From Acholeplasmatales bacterium (lineage in GTDB: Bacteria; Bacillota_I; Bacilli_A; Acholeplasmatales; Anaeroplasmataceae): 43,268 nucleotides of DNA. The translations under genes were made by a program, and so were the position numbers. The notes beneath the pieces are model-generated. The model made no database searches and was not told the DNA's origin. It saw only the letters and a list, made by a program, of their open reading frames with translations. This document shows, one piece after another, positions 20,143-28,815 of the stretch (position 1 is the stretch's first letter; every line of letters begins with the position of its first letter). The stretch spans positions 1-43,268 of the forward strand of contig JAEEHU010000012.1 in assembly GCA_016280975.1 (NCBI GenBank), read 5' to 3'.

Positions 20143-21797
20143 CTTTTTACCTCCAAATCATTAACTAAATTTATATCTGGATCAATATATATAGTCTTTT
20201 CATGTGTGTATGATACAAAGCATCCCTTTTTACCTGGAATCTTTTTAATATATTTTATCCTTGTATAATCAACAGGAACACTTGATGAATCCTTATAGGC
20301 TGAATGTAGAGCCGCAAGATTTGCGCAAGCTCTAATTTCATCCTCAGTTAAGTCCTCACTCTTATGTATAACAACATGGGCGCCTTCCATCTTTTTTACA
20401 TGGAACCAATATTCAGATGGTCTTGATTTTTTATTAGTTAAATAATCGTTTTGAATATTGTTTTTACCAACACTAATTAATGAATTATTAATCTTATATG
20501 TTAATAATTTTGGCTTTTCTATTTTTTTATTCTTTTCCTTTTGCTTAAATAAATATTTGTTATTTATTAATTCCTCTTGAATTTCCATCGCGTCATTTAA
20601 ATTACAATCATTAAGCTGATATTTAAGTAATGTAAAATATTCAATTTCAGAATCTGTAATTTGAATTTGTTCTTTAATATATCTTATTGATGTTTTAGCC
20701 TTTGCGTATTTTTTAAAATACATATTAGAATTTTCTAATATTGTATATCTAATATCAAGAGGTATTTTAACATCCTTATTTTCATAATAATTAAATACTA
20801 CTATTTCACTATCCTTTTTCTTTAGGTCAGAAGTAGTAAGTAATAACTCTCCATAGGTTTTATATCTTGGAATATCATTTTTATCTCTTAATTCTTGTTC
20901 AAGCTTTATTTTTTTCTTTTCATATTTATTTAATTCACGAGAAATAAAAGAAGAAAGGTCATCAGTTTTAGCCTTTATTTTACTTTTTATATCCATCTCA
21001 TAATAATATTCATCCAATAATTCTGATAGACTCTTATACTTATTTACAACCTTATAATCAAATGGATTAAAGTAGTAATCAAGTTTACCATCATCATTTA
21101 TAAATGTAGATGGTATTGTATCAACTAAGAATTTATCATACATATTACGAGCTGGGTTTTCACTATTAAAGATAATATTGGCAAAGAATCTTGATATACC
21201 TGTAAAATTATCAACTAAATCCTTTGCGTTATTTACCTTTCTTTCTTTAAATATTTGACTAAATGTTTCCTCATCAAATATTTCAATGACAGTTATTTTA
21301 TCATTTTTAGGGAATTCATATATAGCATTTGGAAGGATTGTTCTATTATATTCTCCAACTCCATCATGCTTAAGTGAATCTATTATTTTATATTTAGAAT
21401 CAGTTAATACTAAATTAGAATATCTACCCATTATTTCAGCGATTAAATACTTTGTATTTAGATCCTGCATTTCATTTCTACCCTCTAAAGTAAACATAAC
21501 TACTCTATCACCAGTATGCTGTTCTATTCTTTTAATAATATATCCTTCTAAATGCTTCTTTAAAAGAAGCGTAAAGCTTTTAGGAGTAGTTCTTTGCTGG
21601 TAATCCTTATTAGTAAGGTGAATTCTTGAGTAATTTGATGATAGTGATAGCATAAGATTATAATTTACTCTTTCATATCTAATAGTGAAAATAAAATCAG
21701 TATCACCAGATTCAGTTATTTTAGAAATTCTACCTGATGTAAGAGGTATAATATCCTCTTTTAATAGTCTATGTAAAAATACTCCATCAAATGCCAT
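20139..21797 (-). CDS. rqcH: RqcH/NFACT-domain ribosome quality control protein (FbpA family)
   Basis: MAFDGVFLHRLLKED...GRISKI N-terminus, SRPSEYWFHVKKMEGAHVVI and YTRIKYIKKIPGKKGCFVSYTHEKTIYIDP. Confidence 0.88.
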   Translation of the reverse strand: MAFDGVFLHRLLKEDIIPLTSGRISKITESGDTDFIFTIRYERVNYNLMLSLSSNYSRIHLTNKDYQQRTTPKSFTLLLKKHLEGYIIKRIEQHTGDRVVMFTLEGRNEMQDLNTKYLIAEIMGRYSNLVLTDSKYKIIDSLKHDGVGEYNRTILPNAIYEFPKNDKITVIEIFDEETFSQIFKERKVNNAKDLVDNFTGISRFFANIIFNSENPARNMYDKFLVDTIPSTFINDDGKLDYYFNPFDYKVVNKYKSLSELLDEYYYEMDIKSKIKAKTDDLSSFISRELNKYEKKKIKLEQELRDKNDIPRYKTYGELLLTTSDLKKKDSEIVVFNYYENKDVKIPLDIRYTILENSNMYFKKYAKAKTSIRYIKEQIQITDSEIEYFTLLKYQLNDCNLNDAMEIQEELINNKYLFKQKEKNKKIEKPKLLTYKINNSLISVGKNNIQNDYLTNKKSRPSEYWFHVKKMEGAHVVIHKSEDLTEDEIRACANLAALHSAYKDSSSVPVDYTRIKYIKKIPGKKGCFVSYTHEKTIYIDPDINLVNDLEVKR

Positions 21798-21881
21798 AAA
21801 TAATCACCTACTACTCTATTATAATTGATTTTTTAATTTATAAATAGTAGAATATAAATATCATTTTGGCAGGTGATTGTT

Positions 21882-22265
21882 ATGGCTCTATGGGGCAAGA
21901 AGAAGGCATCTGATATTTTAGTTAAATATTTAGATGAAAACAAAATTCATTATGAAATAAAAGATAATGTAGTATCATTCGAATTAGAATTAGGTTCTTA
22001 TTCATTATTTCCTTATTTTGAGGTAGATGATATTAAAAATATGTTATCTGTTGTTGTTAATGTATGTGAAAAGAAGCTAACAGATAATCTTTTAAGAAAG
22101 ATTAATGAATTTAATCTAAAGAGTAAGTACTTCGCCGCTAAAGTAAATAATAATATTATTTATTTAGAATATAATGTTAAAATTGATACTGATATAGTAG
22201 CTGATGTATTTAAGGATTTAATTGCATCACTAAATCAGCTAGAAGAAATAATTGATAACCTATAA
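21882..22265 (+). CDS. Small protein, possibly YbjN-like
   Basis: 130-aa ORF (MALWGKKKASDILVKYLDENKIHYEIKDNVVSFELEL...); weak family resemblance only. Confidence 0.5.
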   Translation: MALWGKKKASDILVKYLDENKIHYEIKDNVVSFELELGSYSLFPYFEVDDIKNMLSVVVNVCEKKLTDNLLRKINEFNLKSKYFAAKVNNNIIYLEYNVKIDTDIVADVFKDLIASLNQLEEIIDNL

Positions 22266-22280
22266 GAGAGGATAATATAA

Positions 22281-22910
22281 ATGAAATTAAATGAACGCGG
22301 GCTTTTAATTGTTATATCAGGTCCATCTGGAGTTGGTAAGGGAACAGTTAGAAAAGCATTATTTGAAATGAAGAATCATAACTTAACATATAGTGTATCT
22401 ATGACAACAAGAAAGATGCGCGAAGGTGAAGTTGATGGAAAGGATTATTACTTTGTTACAAAGGATGAATTCCTTAAGCAAATTGATGATGGAAACTTCC
22501 TAGAGTATGCAGAATTTGTAGGAAACTATTATGGTACTCCATTAGATAAGGTTAATCAAAAGCTAGACGAAGGAAAAGAAGTAGTTCTAGAAATTGAAGT
22601 TGAGGGTGCACTACAGGTTAAAAAGAAGGTTCCTGATTGTGTAATGATCTTCTTAGTTCCACCTTCAAAGGAAGAATTATATAATAGACTTAAAAATCGT
22701 GGAACTGAGGCGGAAGAGATAATTCAAAAGCGTATCGAAAAGGCAAATAGAGAGTTTAAGGTTGCCCCTAAATACGATTATATAGTTGTTAATGATGAGG
22801 TAAATAACGCAGCTGATAGAATTATGGCTATTATTAGAGCAGAGCATGCTAAAACTTCACGTTCAATTGATAAGTACTATGAATTAATTGGTGAAAAAGA
22901 AAATAATTAA
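22281..22910 (+). CDS. gmk: Guanylate kinase
   Basis: LIVISGPSGVGKGTVRKAL, SVSMTTRKMREGEVDGKDYYFV, FLEYAEFVGNYYGTP. Confidence 0.96.
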   Translation: MKLNERGLLIVISGPSGVGKGTVRKALFEMKNHNLTYSVSMTTRKMREGEVDGKDYYFVTKDEFLKQIDDGNFLEYAEFVGNYYGTPLDKVNQKLDEGKEVVLEIEVEGALQVKKKVPDCVMIFLVPPSKEELYNRLKNRGTEAEEIIQKRIEKANREFKVAPKYDYIVVNDEVNNAADRIMAIIRAEHAKTSRSIDKYYELIGEKENN

Positions 22911-22932
22911 TTATATTTAATAATTAAAAAAA

Positions 22933-23020
22933 TGTGCTATAATAAATATGTCGAAAGACAAAGCGAAATCAAAACTAACGAAAAGGGAACTGTTGGTGCA
23001 GTTCCCTTTTCTCATCTGAG
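22933..23020 (+). ncRNA. Candidate sRNA cassette copy 1 (extended -10, GNRA hairpin, linker, terminator)
   Basis: TGTGCTATAAT (22933-22943), GTCGAAAGAC, linker, AAAAGGGAACTGttggtgCAGTTCCCTTTT (22981-23010), then CTCATCTGAGAAAA. Confidence 0.55.
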
Positions 23021-23102
23021 AAAATAATAAAGCGAAATCAAAAATTCAACCTAAATCGAATTGCAACTGTTTTTTGTTGTCTTATATAAGATAATCAAAC
23101 TC

Positions 23103-23210
23103 TTTACATATAAATATAATGTGCTATAATAAAGATGTCGAGAGACAAGCGAATTTGAGATGAACGAAAAGGGAACTGCTGGATACAGTTCCCTTTTCTC
23201 ATCTGAGAAA
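23103..23210 (+). ncRNA. Candidate sRNA cassette copy 2
   Basis: TTTACA, 16-nt spacer, TATAAT (23125-23130) with TGTGC; GTCGAGAGAC; linker; AAAAGGGAACTG...CAGTTCCCTTTT (23167-23197), then CTCATCTGAGAAAA. Confidence 0.6.
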
Positions 23211-23466
23211 ATAATAAAGCGAATTTTAGATGAAATCCTAAATTGGATTATTATGGTTATTTTTAGTTATTATGTACAATATAATAACAAGTAATACCAA
23301 ATACTCCATTTGGAAAATCTCCTTATTCGCTCATTGTTTCCTCCGAGCAAAATGATTCTCATCGCCTATTATTCCTTTCAAATGTTCCATATAAAAATAT
23401 GGCATTTTATTTATATCATAAAATCATTAAAAAAGCAATTAGCTAAGCCATAATTTCGACTTTAAG

Positions 23467-23532
23467 TTTTTGAGAAAAATAGTTAAATTAATAGTTAAAA
23501 GTAAATATTTTTTGATGTATTTTTCTCAAAAA
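23467..23532. repeat. Perfect 15-bp inverted repeat with a 36-nt loop
   Basis: TTTTTGAGAAAAATA (23467-23481) and TATTTTTCTCAAAAA (23518-23532). Confidence 0.7.
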
Positions 23533-23646
23533 ATATGGAGTGTTTCATAAATTCGATTTGTGTTAGATATGAATTGTGCTGTCTTGCAAATATATATTAT
23601 TAAAAGTATAATATATAAAAGGGTTTAATTGTGGAGGCGATTCCAT

Positions 23647-25875
23647 TTGAATACAGCTATTAAAGTAAGAGATAATATCTTAAGATTGTTTGGCTTTAAA
23701 AAGAATAGTAGGTATGTTACTAACTATTTAAATGATGCAAATATCAAAAGTACTGTATATATGTCTTTTATCATCATAGTACTTGAAATATGGATGATCA
23801 TAAGAAATGTTGAAAAGTATGTAATTGGAAAAGATGCAAAACAAGAAGGTTTTAATCTATTTTCATCTATGTTTATAAGAACTTCACAATTCTGGTTGTT
23901 TTTATTTGCTGGAGTTGCAATGTTTATATTTTCAATTTACTATTTAAAAACAAAATATAAGGTTTCCAAAAGATTAAATACAGTAAATATTGTTTTTGGT
24001 AGTTTTTTATCAGGCTATGCAATATTCTTTTTGATTGGTAATTTTACGCTTAATTTATTAAGCTTTAATAATAATGTTAATACAGTATCATCGATTTCAA
24101 CAATTTCCTTGGGCTTTATAGCATTATTATTAGGTGTTGCATGCATACTATTTTCAATATTTAATAGAAAAAGAGTAAATGATACATTATATCTAGTTGG
24201 TGGAGTTTTAACTGTAATATTCTTCGCAGCTATGTGCTTGATATTTGGTGTAAGTGTATCTTATGGTGATTTCTTTAGAAATTGGCAAGGTGGACTTCCA
24301 AGATATTATGCTAGTACTAACTCATATGCAGATATAAAATCAATTATATGCTTCCTAACAATGGTTATTTATGTTGCTTGTTTATTAATTTGGCGTCCAT
24401 GGATTTCAATAATTATGCTAGTTGGTATATTTGTTGGATTCTATTATATGGTTGCACTTCATCCAGAATTAAGAGCATTCCCAGATGGAGAAAGAATCAA
24501 TTACATTACATTCGTTATTACGCTTGTAGTTGTTTCAATGAGTATTTATATTCAGCGTTTAAATGAAGCTGAAAAGGATGAAAAGCTTGAAAGAATCGCA
24601 ATAGAAGATAGCTTAACTGGTATCTATAACTATCGTTATTTTAATGAGCTTGCAAAGCTAGTATTAACTGATCCTGAAACTGATATAAATAGTAAGGTAT
24701 TCTTATTTATAAATATTGAGAACTTTAAAACCTATAATGATCAAAAGGGATTTAAAAAGGGTAATGAATTCTTAATTGAATTTGCTAATAATATAGTATC
24801 TGCCTTTGATAATGATATAGTAGCAAGACAAGCTGACGACCATTTCGTTGTTTTAGGATGTGTTGGAAGCTTTGAAGGTAAGATAGAAATATTAAAGGAT
24901 TTACTTGCAAATGAATCAGAAGTATTCTTAGAATTAAAGGTTGGAGGCTATCGTCCTAAATCAAGAGATGAGGATTCATATCACGCATGTGATAAAGCAA
25001 GATATGCTTGTGGTAGAATCAAATATAAATATAATCAAAATTATTTAGAATATAGCGAAGAAATGGATGAAAAATTCCATAAGATTCAGTACATAGTTAA
25101 TCATATTGATGAAGCTGTTGATAATGGATATATAAAAGCATATTATCAACCAGTTGTATGGAGTAATAATGGAGAATTATGTGGCTGTGAGGCTTTAGCG
25201 CGCTGGATAGATCCTAAATATGGATTCTTATCTCCTGGTGATTTTATTCCAGTTTTAGAAGAACACCGTCAAATTCATAAGCTTGATAAGGCTATATTTG
25301 AAATTGTATGTAAGGATATTAGAAATTCACTTGATAATAATCTACCAATAGTTCCAATATCACTTAACTTTTCAAGATTAGATTTTGAGCTTATGGATGC
25401 CGTAGGAGTACTTGAAAACCTAATGGAAAGATATAATGTTCCAAAGGATTATATACATGTTGAAATAACAGAAAGTGCCTTAACAGATAATGTTGGATTA
25501 TTAAAACAATCACTTGATAAATTTCATGATGATGGATTTGCAATATGGCTTGATGATTTTGGTTCAGGTTATTCATCACTTAATGTATTAAAGGATTACT
25601 CATTTGATGTTTTAAAAATTGACATGAAGTTCGTTGTTAATTTTGATATCAATCCTAAGGCAAGTGATATAATTGATTGTATTATTCAGCTTGCGGAAAG
25701 AATTGGTATGAAGACATTAACTGAAGGTGTAGAAACAAAAGAACAAGCAGAATTCTTGAAAAGGTCTGGTTGTGGAAGACTTCAGGGTTATTTATTTGGA
25801 AAGCCAATTCCACTTTCTGATTTACAAGATCAAGTATCAGAAGGAAAATATACTATATCAGATAAAATAATTTAA
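23647..25875 (+). CDS. Multi-TM GGDEF-EAL protein; degenerate GGDEF, apparently intact EAL phosphodiesterase domain
   Basis: Several N-terminal TM segments; RQADDHFVVL in place of GGDEF; CEALARW, LNFSRLDF, EITES, LDDFGSGYSS, LKIDMKF, TEGVET. TTG at 23647 follows GGAGG (track start 23629 also TTG). Confidence 0.9.
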   Translation: MNTAIKVRDNILRLFGFKKNSRYVTNYLNDANIKSTVYMSFIIIVLEIWMIIRNVEKYVIGKDAKQEGFNLFSSMFIRTSQFWLFLFAGVAMFIFSIYYLKTKYKVSKRLNTVNIVFGSFLSGYAIFFLIGNFTLNLLSFNNNVNTVSSISTISLGFIALLLGVACILFSIFNRKRVNDTLYLVGGVLTVIFFAAMCLIFGVSVSYGDFFRNWQGGLPRYYASTNSYADIKSIICFLTMVIYVACLLIWRPWISIIMLVGIFVGFYYMVALHPELRAFPDGERINYITFVITLVVVSMSIYIQRLNEAEKDEKLERIAIEDSLTGIYNYRYFNELAKLVLTDPETDINSKVFLFINIENFKTYNDQKGFKKGNEFLIEFANNIVSAFDNDIVARQADDHFVVLGCVGSFEGKIEILKDLLANESEVFLELKVGGYRPKSRDEDSYHACDKARYACGRIKYKYNQNYLEYSEEMDEKFHKIQYIVNHIDEAVDNGYIKAYYQPVVWSNNGELCGCEALARWIDPKYGFLSPGDFIPVLEEHRQIHKLDKAIFEIVCKDIRNSLDNNLPIVPISLNFSRLDFELMDAVGVLENLMERYNVPKDYIHVEITESALTDNVGLLKQSLDKFHDDGFAIWLDDFGSGYSSLNVLKDYSFDVLKIDMKFVVNFDINPKASDIIDCIIQLAERIGMKTLTEGVETKEQAEFLKRSGCGRLQGYLFGKPIPLSDLQDQVSEGKYTISDKII

Positions 25876-25881
25876 TTTTAT

Positions 25882-25917
25882 GCACCGATATAATCTATCG
25901 GTGCTATTTAATTTTTA
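25882..25917 (+). terminator. Intrinsic terminator
   Basis: GCACCGATA taatc TATCGGTGC followed by a T-rich tract. Confidence 0.75.
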
Positions 25918-26001
25918 AGACATTATTTATTATTAATATAATAATTTTTTCTAGATATTAAAAAATATGTGTGATATAATAAAGCGGAAACGGAGGAAAC
26001 A

Positions 26002-26232
26002 ATGATGTCTAAAAAAGAATATGATGGAATGCGTTACCCATCAGTAGATGAATTACTAGAGGTTGTTGATTCTAAATATAAGCTTGCAATTATTGCAGCA
26101 AAAAGAGCACACATTATTGATGAAGAGGATTGGTGCTCACTTGAAGATCCTTTATGTGTAAAGCCAGTTGGTGAAGCATTAGAGGAAATATTAGAAGGCA
26201 AGACAGCAATGACTTTTAAGCCATTAAAATAA
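26002..26232 (+). CDS. rpoZ: RNA polymerase omega subunit
   Basis: MRYPSVDELLEVVDSKYKLAIIAAKRAHII...KPVGEALEEILEGK; next to gmk region and preceded by TGTGATATAAT. Confidence 0.85.
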   Translation: MMSKKEYDGMRYPSVDELLEVVDSKYKLAIIAAKRAHIIDEEDWCSLEDPLCVKPVGEALEEILEGKTAMTFKPLK

Positions 26233-26265
26233 TTGTGGTTATTAAATTAACCACAATATTTTTTT
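26233..26265 (+). terminator. Intrinsic terminator after rpoZ
   Basis: TTGTGGTTA ttaaat TAACCACAA followed by TATTTTTTT. Confidence 0.75.
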
Positions 26266-26281
26266 AACTAAAGGAGGTGTC

Positions 26282-28036
26282 ATGATGAGTTTAATTGATG
26301 ATAAATTAAAATTATTACCAGATAGCCCAGGTAGCTATCAAATGAGAGATAAAAATGGAAATATTATCTATGTTGGTAAGGCTAAAAATTTAAAGAATCG
26401 TGTTAGAAGCTATTTTCATGGCGCCCATAATGCTAAAACTACAAGGCTAGTTAGTGAAATAGCTGACTTTACATATGTAATATGTGAATCAGAGCTTGAG
26501 GCTTTAGTTTTAGAGATTAATTTAATTAAAGAATATAACCCTAAATATAATATTATGCTTACAGATGATAAGACATATCCTTATATTGCACTTACAAATG
26601 AGGATAATCCAAGGCTTATCGTCACTAGAAATAAAAGAAAAAGAGGAGAAGCTAGATATTTTGGACCATATCCAAATGTTAAGGCTGCCCGTGCTACAGT
26701 TGATTTATTAAATAGAATATATCCATTAAGAAAATGCTATAAGATTCCTAATAAGGAATGCTTATATTATCATATGCATCAATGCTTAGGTCCTTGTATA
26801 AACAATACTAAATTTGATTATACAGAATATAAGAATAAAATCGTTTCATTCTTAAATGGTAATGCAGAAGATACATTAAAGGAATTAAATAAGAAGATGG
26901 AAGAAGCTTCCATCAACATGGAATTTGAAAAAGCAATAGAATATAGAGATTTAATTAATTTCATTAATACTACAATCTCTAAGCAAAAGATAACTATTAA
27001 TGATATGACAAGTAGAGATTATATAGGTATATATGAATCTGAGGGTGATGTATCAATTAATATCATTATCACAAGATTAGGATCTATTGTTCAAAATCAT
27101 CAAACTATTATTAATTCATACTCAGCTGAGGGTGATGATACCTTATCATATTTATTCCAATTCTATGATATAAATGAAAAGCCAAATGAGCTAATTGTTT
27201 CAGGAATTGATAGTGAAATATTATCTCCACTTGGAATAAATATTGTTGACGTTAAAAAGGGTAAGAAAAAGGAATTAATTGATATGGCACTTTATAATGC
27301 CAAATTCAATTTAGAAAATAGAAGAAATCTATATAAGAATCAGGTTCTATCTAAGATAGATGCGATAGATGAATTAGGTGCACTTCTTGGAATATCATCT
27401 CCAACAAGAATTGAAGCATTTGATAACTCAAATCTATTTGGAGAATATCCTGTATCAGGTATGGTTACCTATATTAATGGTAGACCATCACCAAAGGATT
27501 TTAGAAAGTACCATATTAAAACAGTAGTTGGTGCGAATGACTATGAATCTATGAAGGAAGTAATATATCGTAGATACTACCGTCTATTAATGGAAGATCA
27601 GGCTATGCCATCATTAATTGTTATGGATGGTGGAGAAATCCAGGTTCATGCCGCAGAGGATATTATAAAATCACTTAATTTAAATATTCCGGTTATGGGT
27701 ATTCAAAAGGATGATTATCATACTGCAAGAATAATATTCTTTAAAGAAAAGCTTATTGAGATAGATAAAAATAGTAAGGTTTATCTACTTTTAAGAGATA
27801 TCTCAGAAAGAGTTCATGATTATGCTATATCATTCTTTAGAAGTGAAAAGGCTAAGGGCTTCTTTAAATCACAGCTTGATGAAATAGAAGGCTTAGGACC
27901 AAAAGGAAAAGAGAAATTAATCAAATATTTCACGACTATCGATAATGTAAAGCTTGCCTCAGTTGAGGAATTAAAAAAGGCAGGTATATCAACAAATACA
28001 TGCCAAAATATTTATGATTATTTTCATAAAAATTAA
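26282..28036 (+). CDS. uvrC: Excinuclease ABC subunit C
   Basis: GIY-YIG domain PGSYQMRDKNGNIIYVGKAKNLKNRVRSYF; RIEAFDNSNLFG; C-terminal helix-hairpin-helix. Confidence 0.95.
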   Translation: MMSLIDDKLKLLPDSPGSYQMRDKNGNIIYVGKAKNLKNRVRSYFHGAHNAKTTRLVSEIADFTYVICESELEALVLEINLIKEYNPKYNIMLTDDKTYPYIALTNEDNPRLIVTRNKRKRGEARYFGPYPNVKAARATVDLLNRIYPLRKCYKIPNKECLYYHMHQCLGPCINNTKFDYTEYKNKIVSFLNGNAEDTLKELNKKMEEASINMEFEKAIEYRDLINFINTTISKQKITINDMTSRDYIGIYESEGDVSINIIITRLGSIVQNHQTIINSYSAEGDDTLSYLFQFYDINEKPNELIVSGIDSEILSPLGINIVDVKKGKKKELIDMALYNAKFNLENRRNLYKNQVLSKIDAIDELGALLGISSPTRIEAFDNSNLFGEYPVSGMVTYINGRPSPKDFRKYHIKTVVGANDYESMKEVIYRRYYRLLMEDQAMPSLIVMDGGEIQVHAAEDIIKSLNLNIPVMGIQKDDYHTARIIFFKEKLIEIDKNSKVYLLLRDISERVHDYAISFFRSEKAKGFFKSQLDEIEGLGPKGKEKLIKYFTTIDNVKLASVEELKKAGISTNTCQNIYDYFHKN

Positions 28037-28120
28037 GAATTATTTTAAGTTTAGGGACCTTTATTTTCTTGAATAATATTTGTAAAAATATTATAATAGG
28101 TTGAAGGGTTAAAAGAGGTT

Positions 28121-28480
28121 TTGAAATTGGATACAACATTAATAATATTAATAACTACTATTCCTGCATCCATATTGGTAATATTTATAGCATTATTTAT
28201 GGTGTTTAAATCAAAAAATGGTAATAAGACACCAAGAATCAATGTTAATGATGAATTTATTACTAATTTAATTAATTTATACGGTGGAATAGATAATATA
28301 AATCATGTAGAAACAGAAAATTCTAGATTAAGAATAACTGTTAATGATTTAGATTTAGTAAAGCTAGATGAATTAAAGCCACTTGCGAATGGTGGAATAT
28401 TCGTTACAGGAAATGTAGTAAAAACTTTATATAGAATAGATTCTGAAGAGATTAAGAATTTGATAGAAAAAAGGAGATAG
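28121..28480 (+). CDS. Membrane-anchored PTS EIIB-like domain protein without phosphocysteine
   Basis: N-terminal TM segment then LYGGIDNINHVETENSRLRITVNDLDLVKLDELKPLANGGIFVTGNVVKTLY, resembling glucose-family EIIB but lacking the Cys. Confidence 0.6.
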   Translation: MKLDTTLIILITTIPASILVIFIALFMVFKSKNGNKTPRINVNDEFITNLINLYGGIDNINHVETENSRLRITVNDLDLVKLDELKPLANGGIFVTGNVVKTLYRIDSEEIKNLIEKRR

Positions 28481-28483
28481 TTT

Positions 28484-28756
28484 ATGGTTAAAAGAAGTTT
28501 TAAAATCATTAATGAGTCTGGAATTCATGCGCGTCCAGCAACAACATTAGTAAACACTGCAATCGAGTTTAAAAGTAATATAACATTAACTGCTTTAAAA
28601 CGAGAGGTAGACTTCAAATCAATTATGGGTGTTATGTCACTTGGAATTTATAGTGGTGTAATTATTGAAATTAAGGCAGAAGGCGAAGACGAGATGGATG
28701 CTATCAATACTCTATCAGATAAAATTGTCTCTCTAGGCTTAGGAAAAGAAATATAA
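28484..28756 (+). CDS. ptsH: HPr-family phosphocarrier protein
   Basis: ESGIHARPAT (His15 site) and FKSIMGVMSLGI (Ser46 site). Confidence 0.92.
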   Translation: MVKRSFKIINESGIHARPATTLVNTAIEFKSNITLTALKREVDFKSIMGVMSLGIYSGVIIEIKAEGEDEMDAINTLSDKIVSLGLGKEI

Positions 28757-28762
28757 TATTTG

Positions 28763-28798
28763 ATAAGCAAAACGACTTGAGTTTTGCTTATTGTTTTT
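28763..28798 (+). terminator. Intrinsic terminator after HPr gene
   Basis: ATAAGCAAAAC ... GTTTTGCTTAT then TGTTTTT. Confidence 0.75.
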
Positions 28799-28815
28799 GT
28801 AAGGAGAAATTGTTT

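Noticed and set aside
21286-21603. Plus-strand ORF over rqcH
   Set aside because: Antisense to a strongly supported NFACT gene; low-complexity hydrophobic translation.
23240-23640. c-di-GMP riboswitch upstream of the GGDEF-EAL gene
   Set aside because: No recognisable GEMM consensus (GGNAAA...CGCACAGGGCAAACC) by eye; only an inverted repeat is present.
24348-25579. ORFs 24348-24566 (+) and 25391-25579 (-)
   Set aside because: Overlap the GGDEF-EAL gene in other frames, without supporting signals.
27936-28509. Minus-strand ORFs 27936-28139, 28051-28242, 28303-28509
   Set aside because: Antisense to uvrC end and the EIIB-like gene; mutually overlapping and without recognisable domains.
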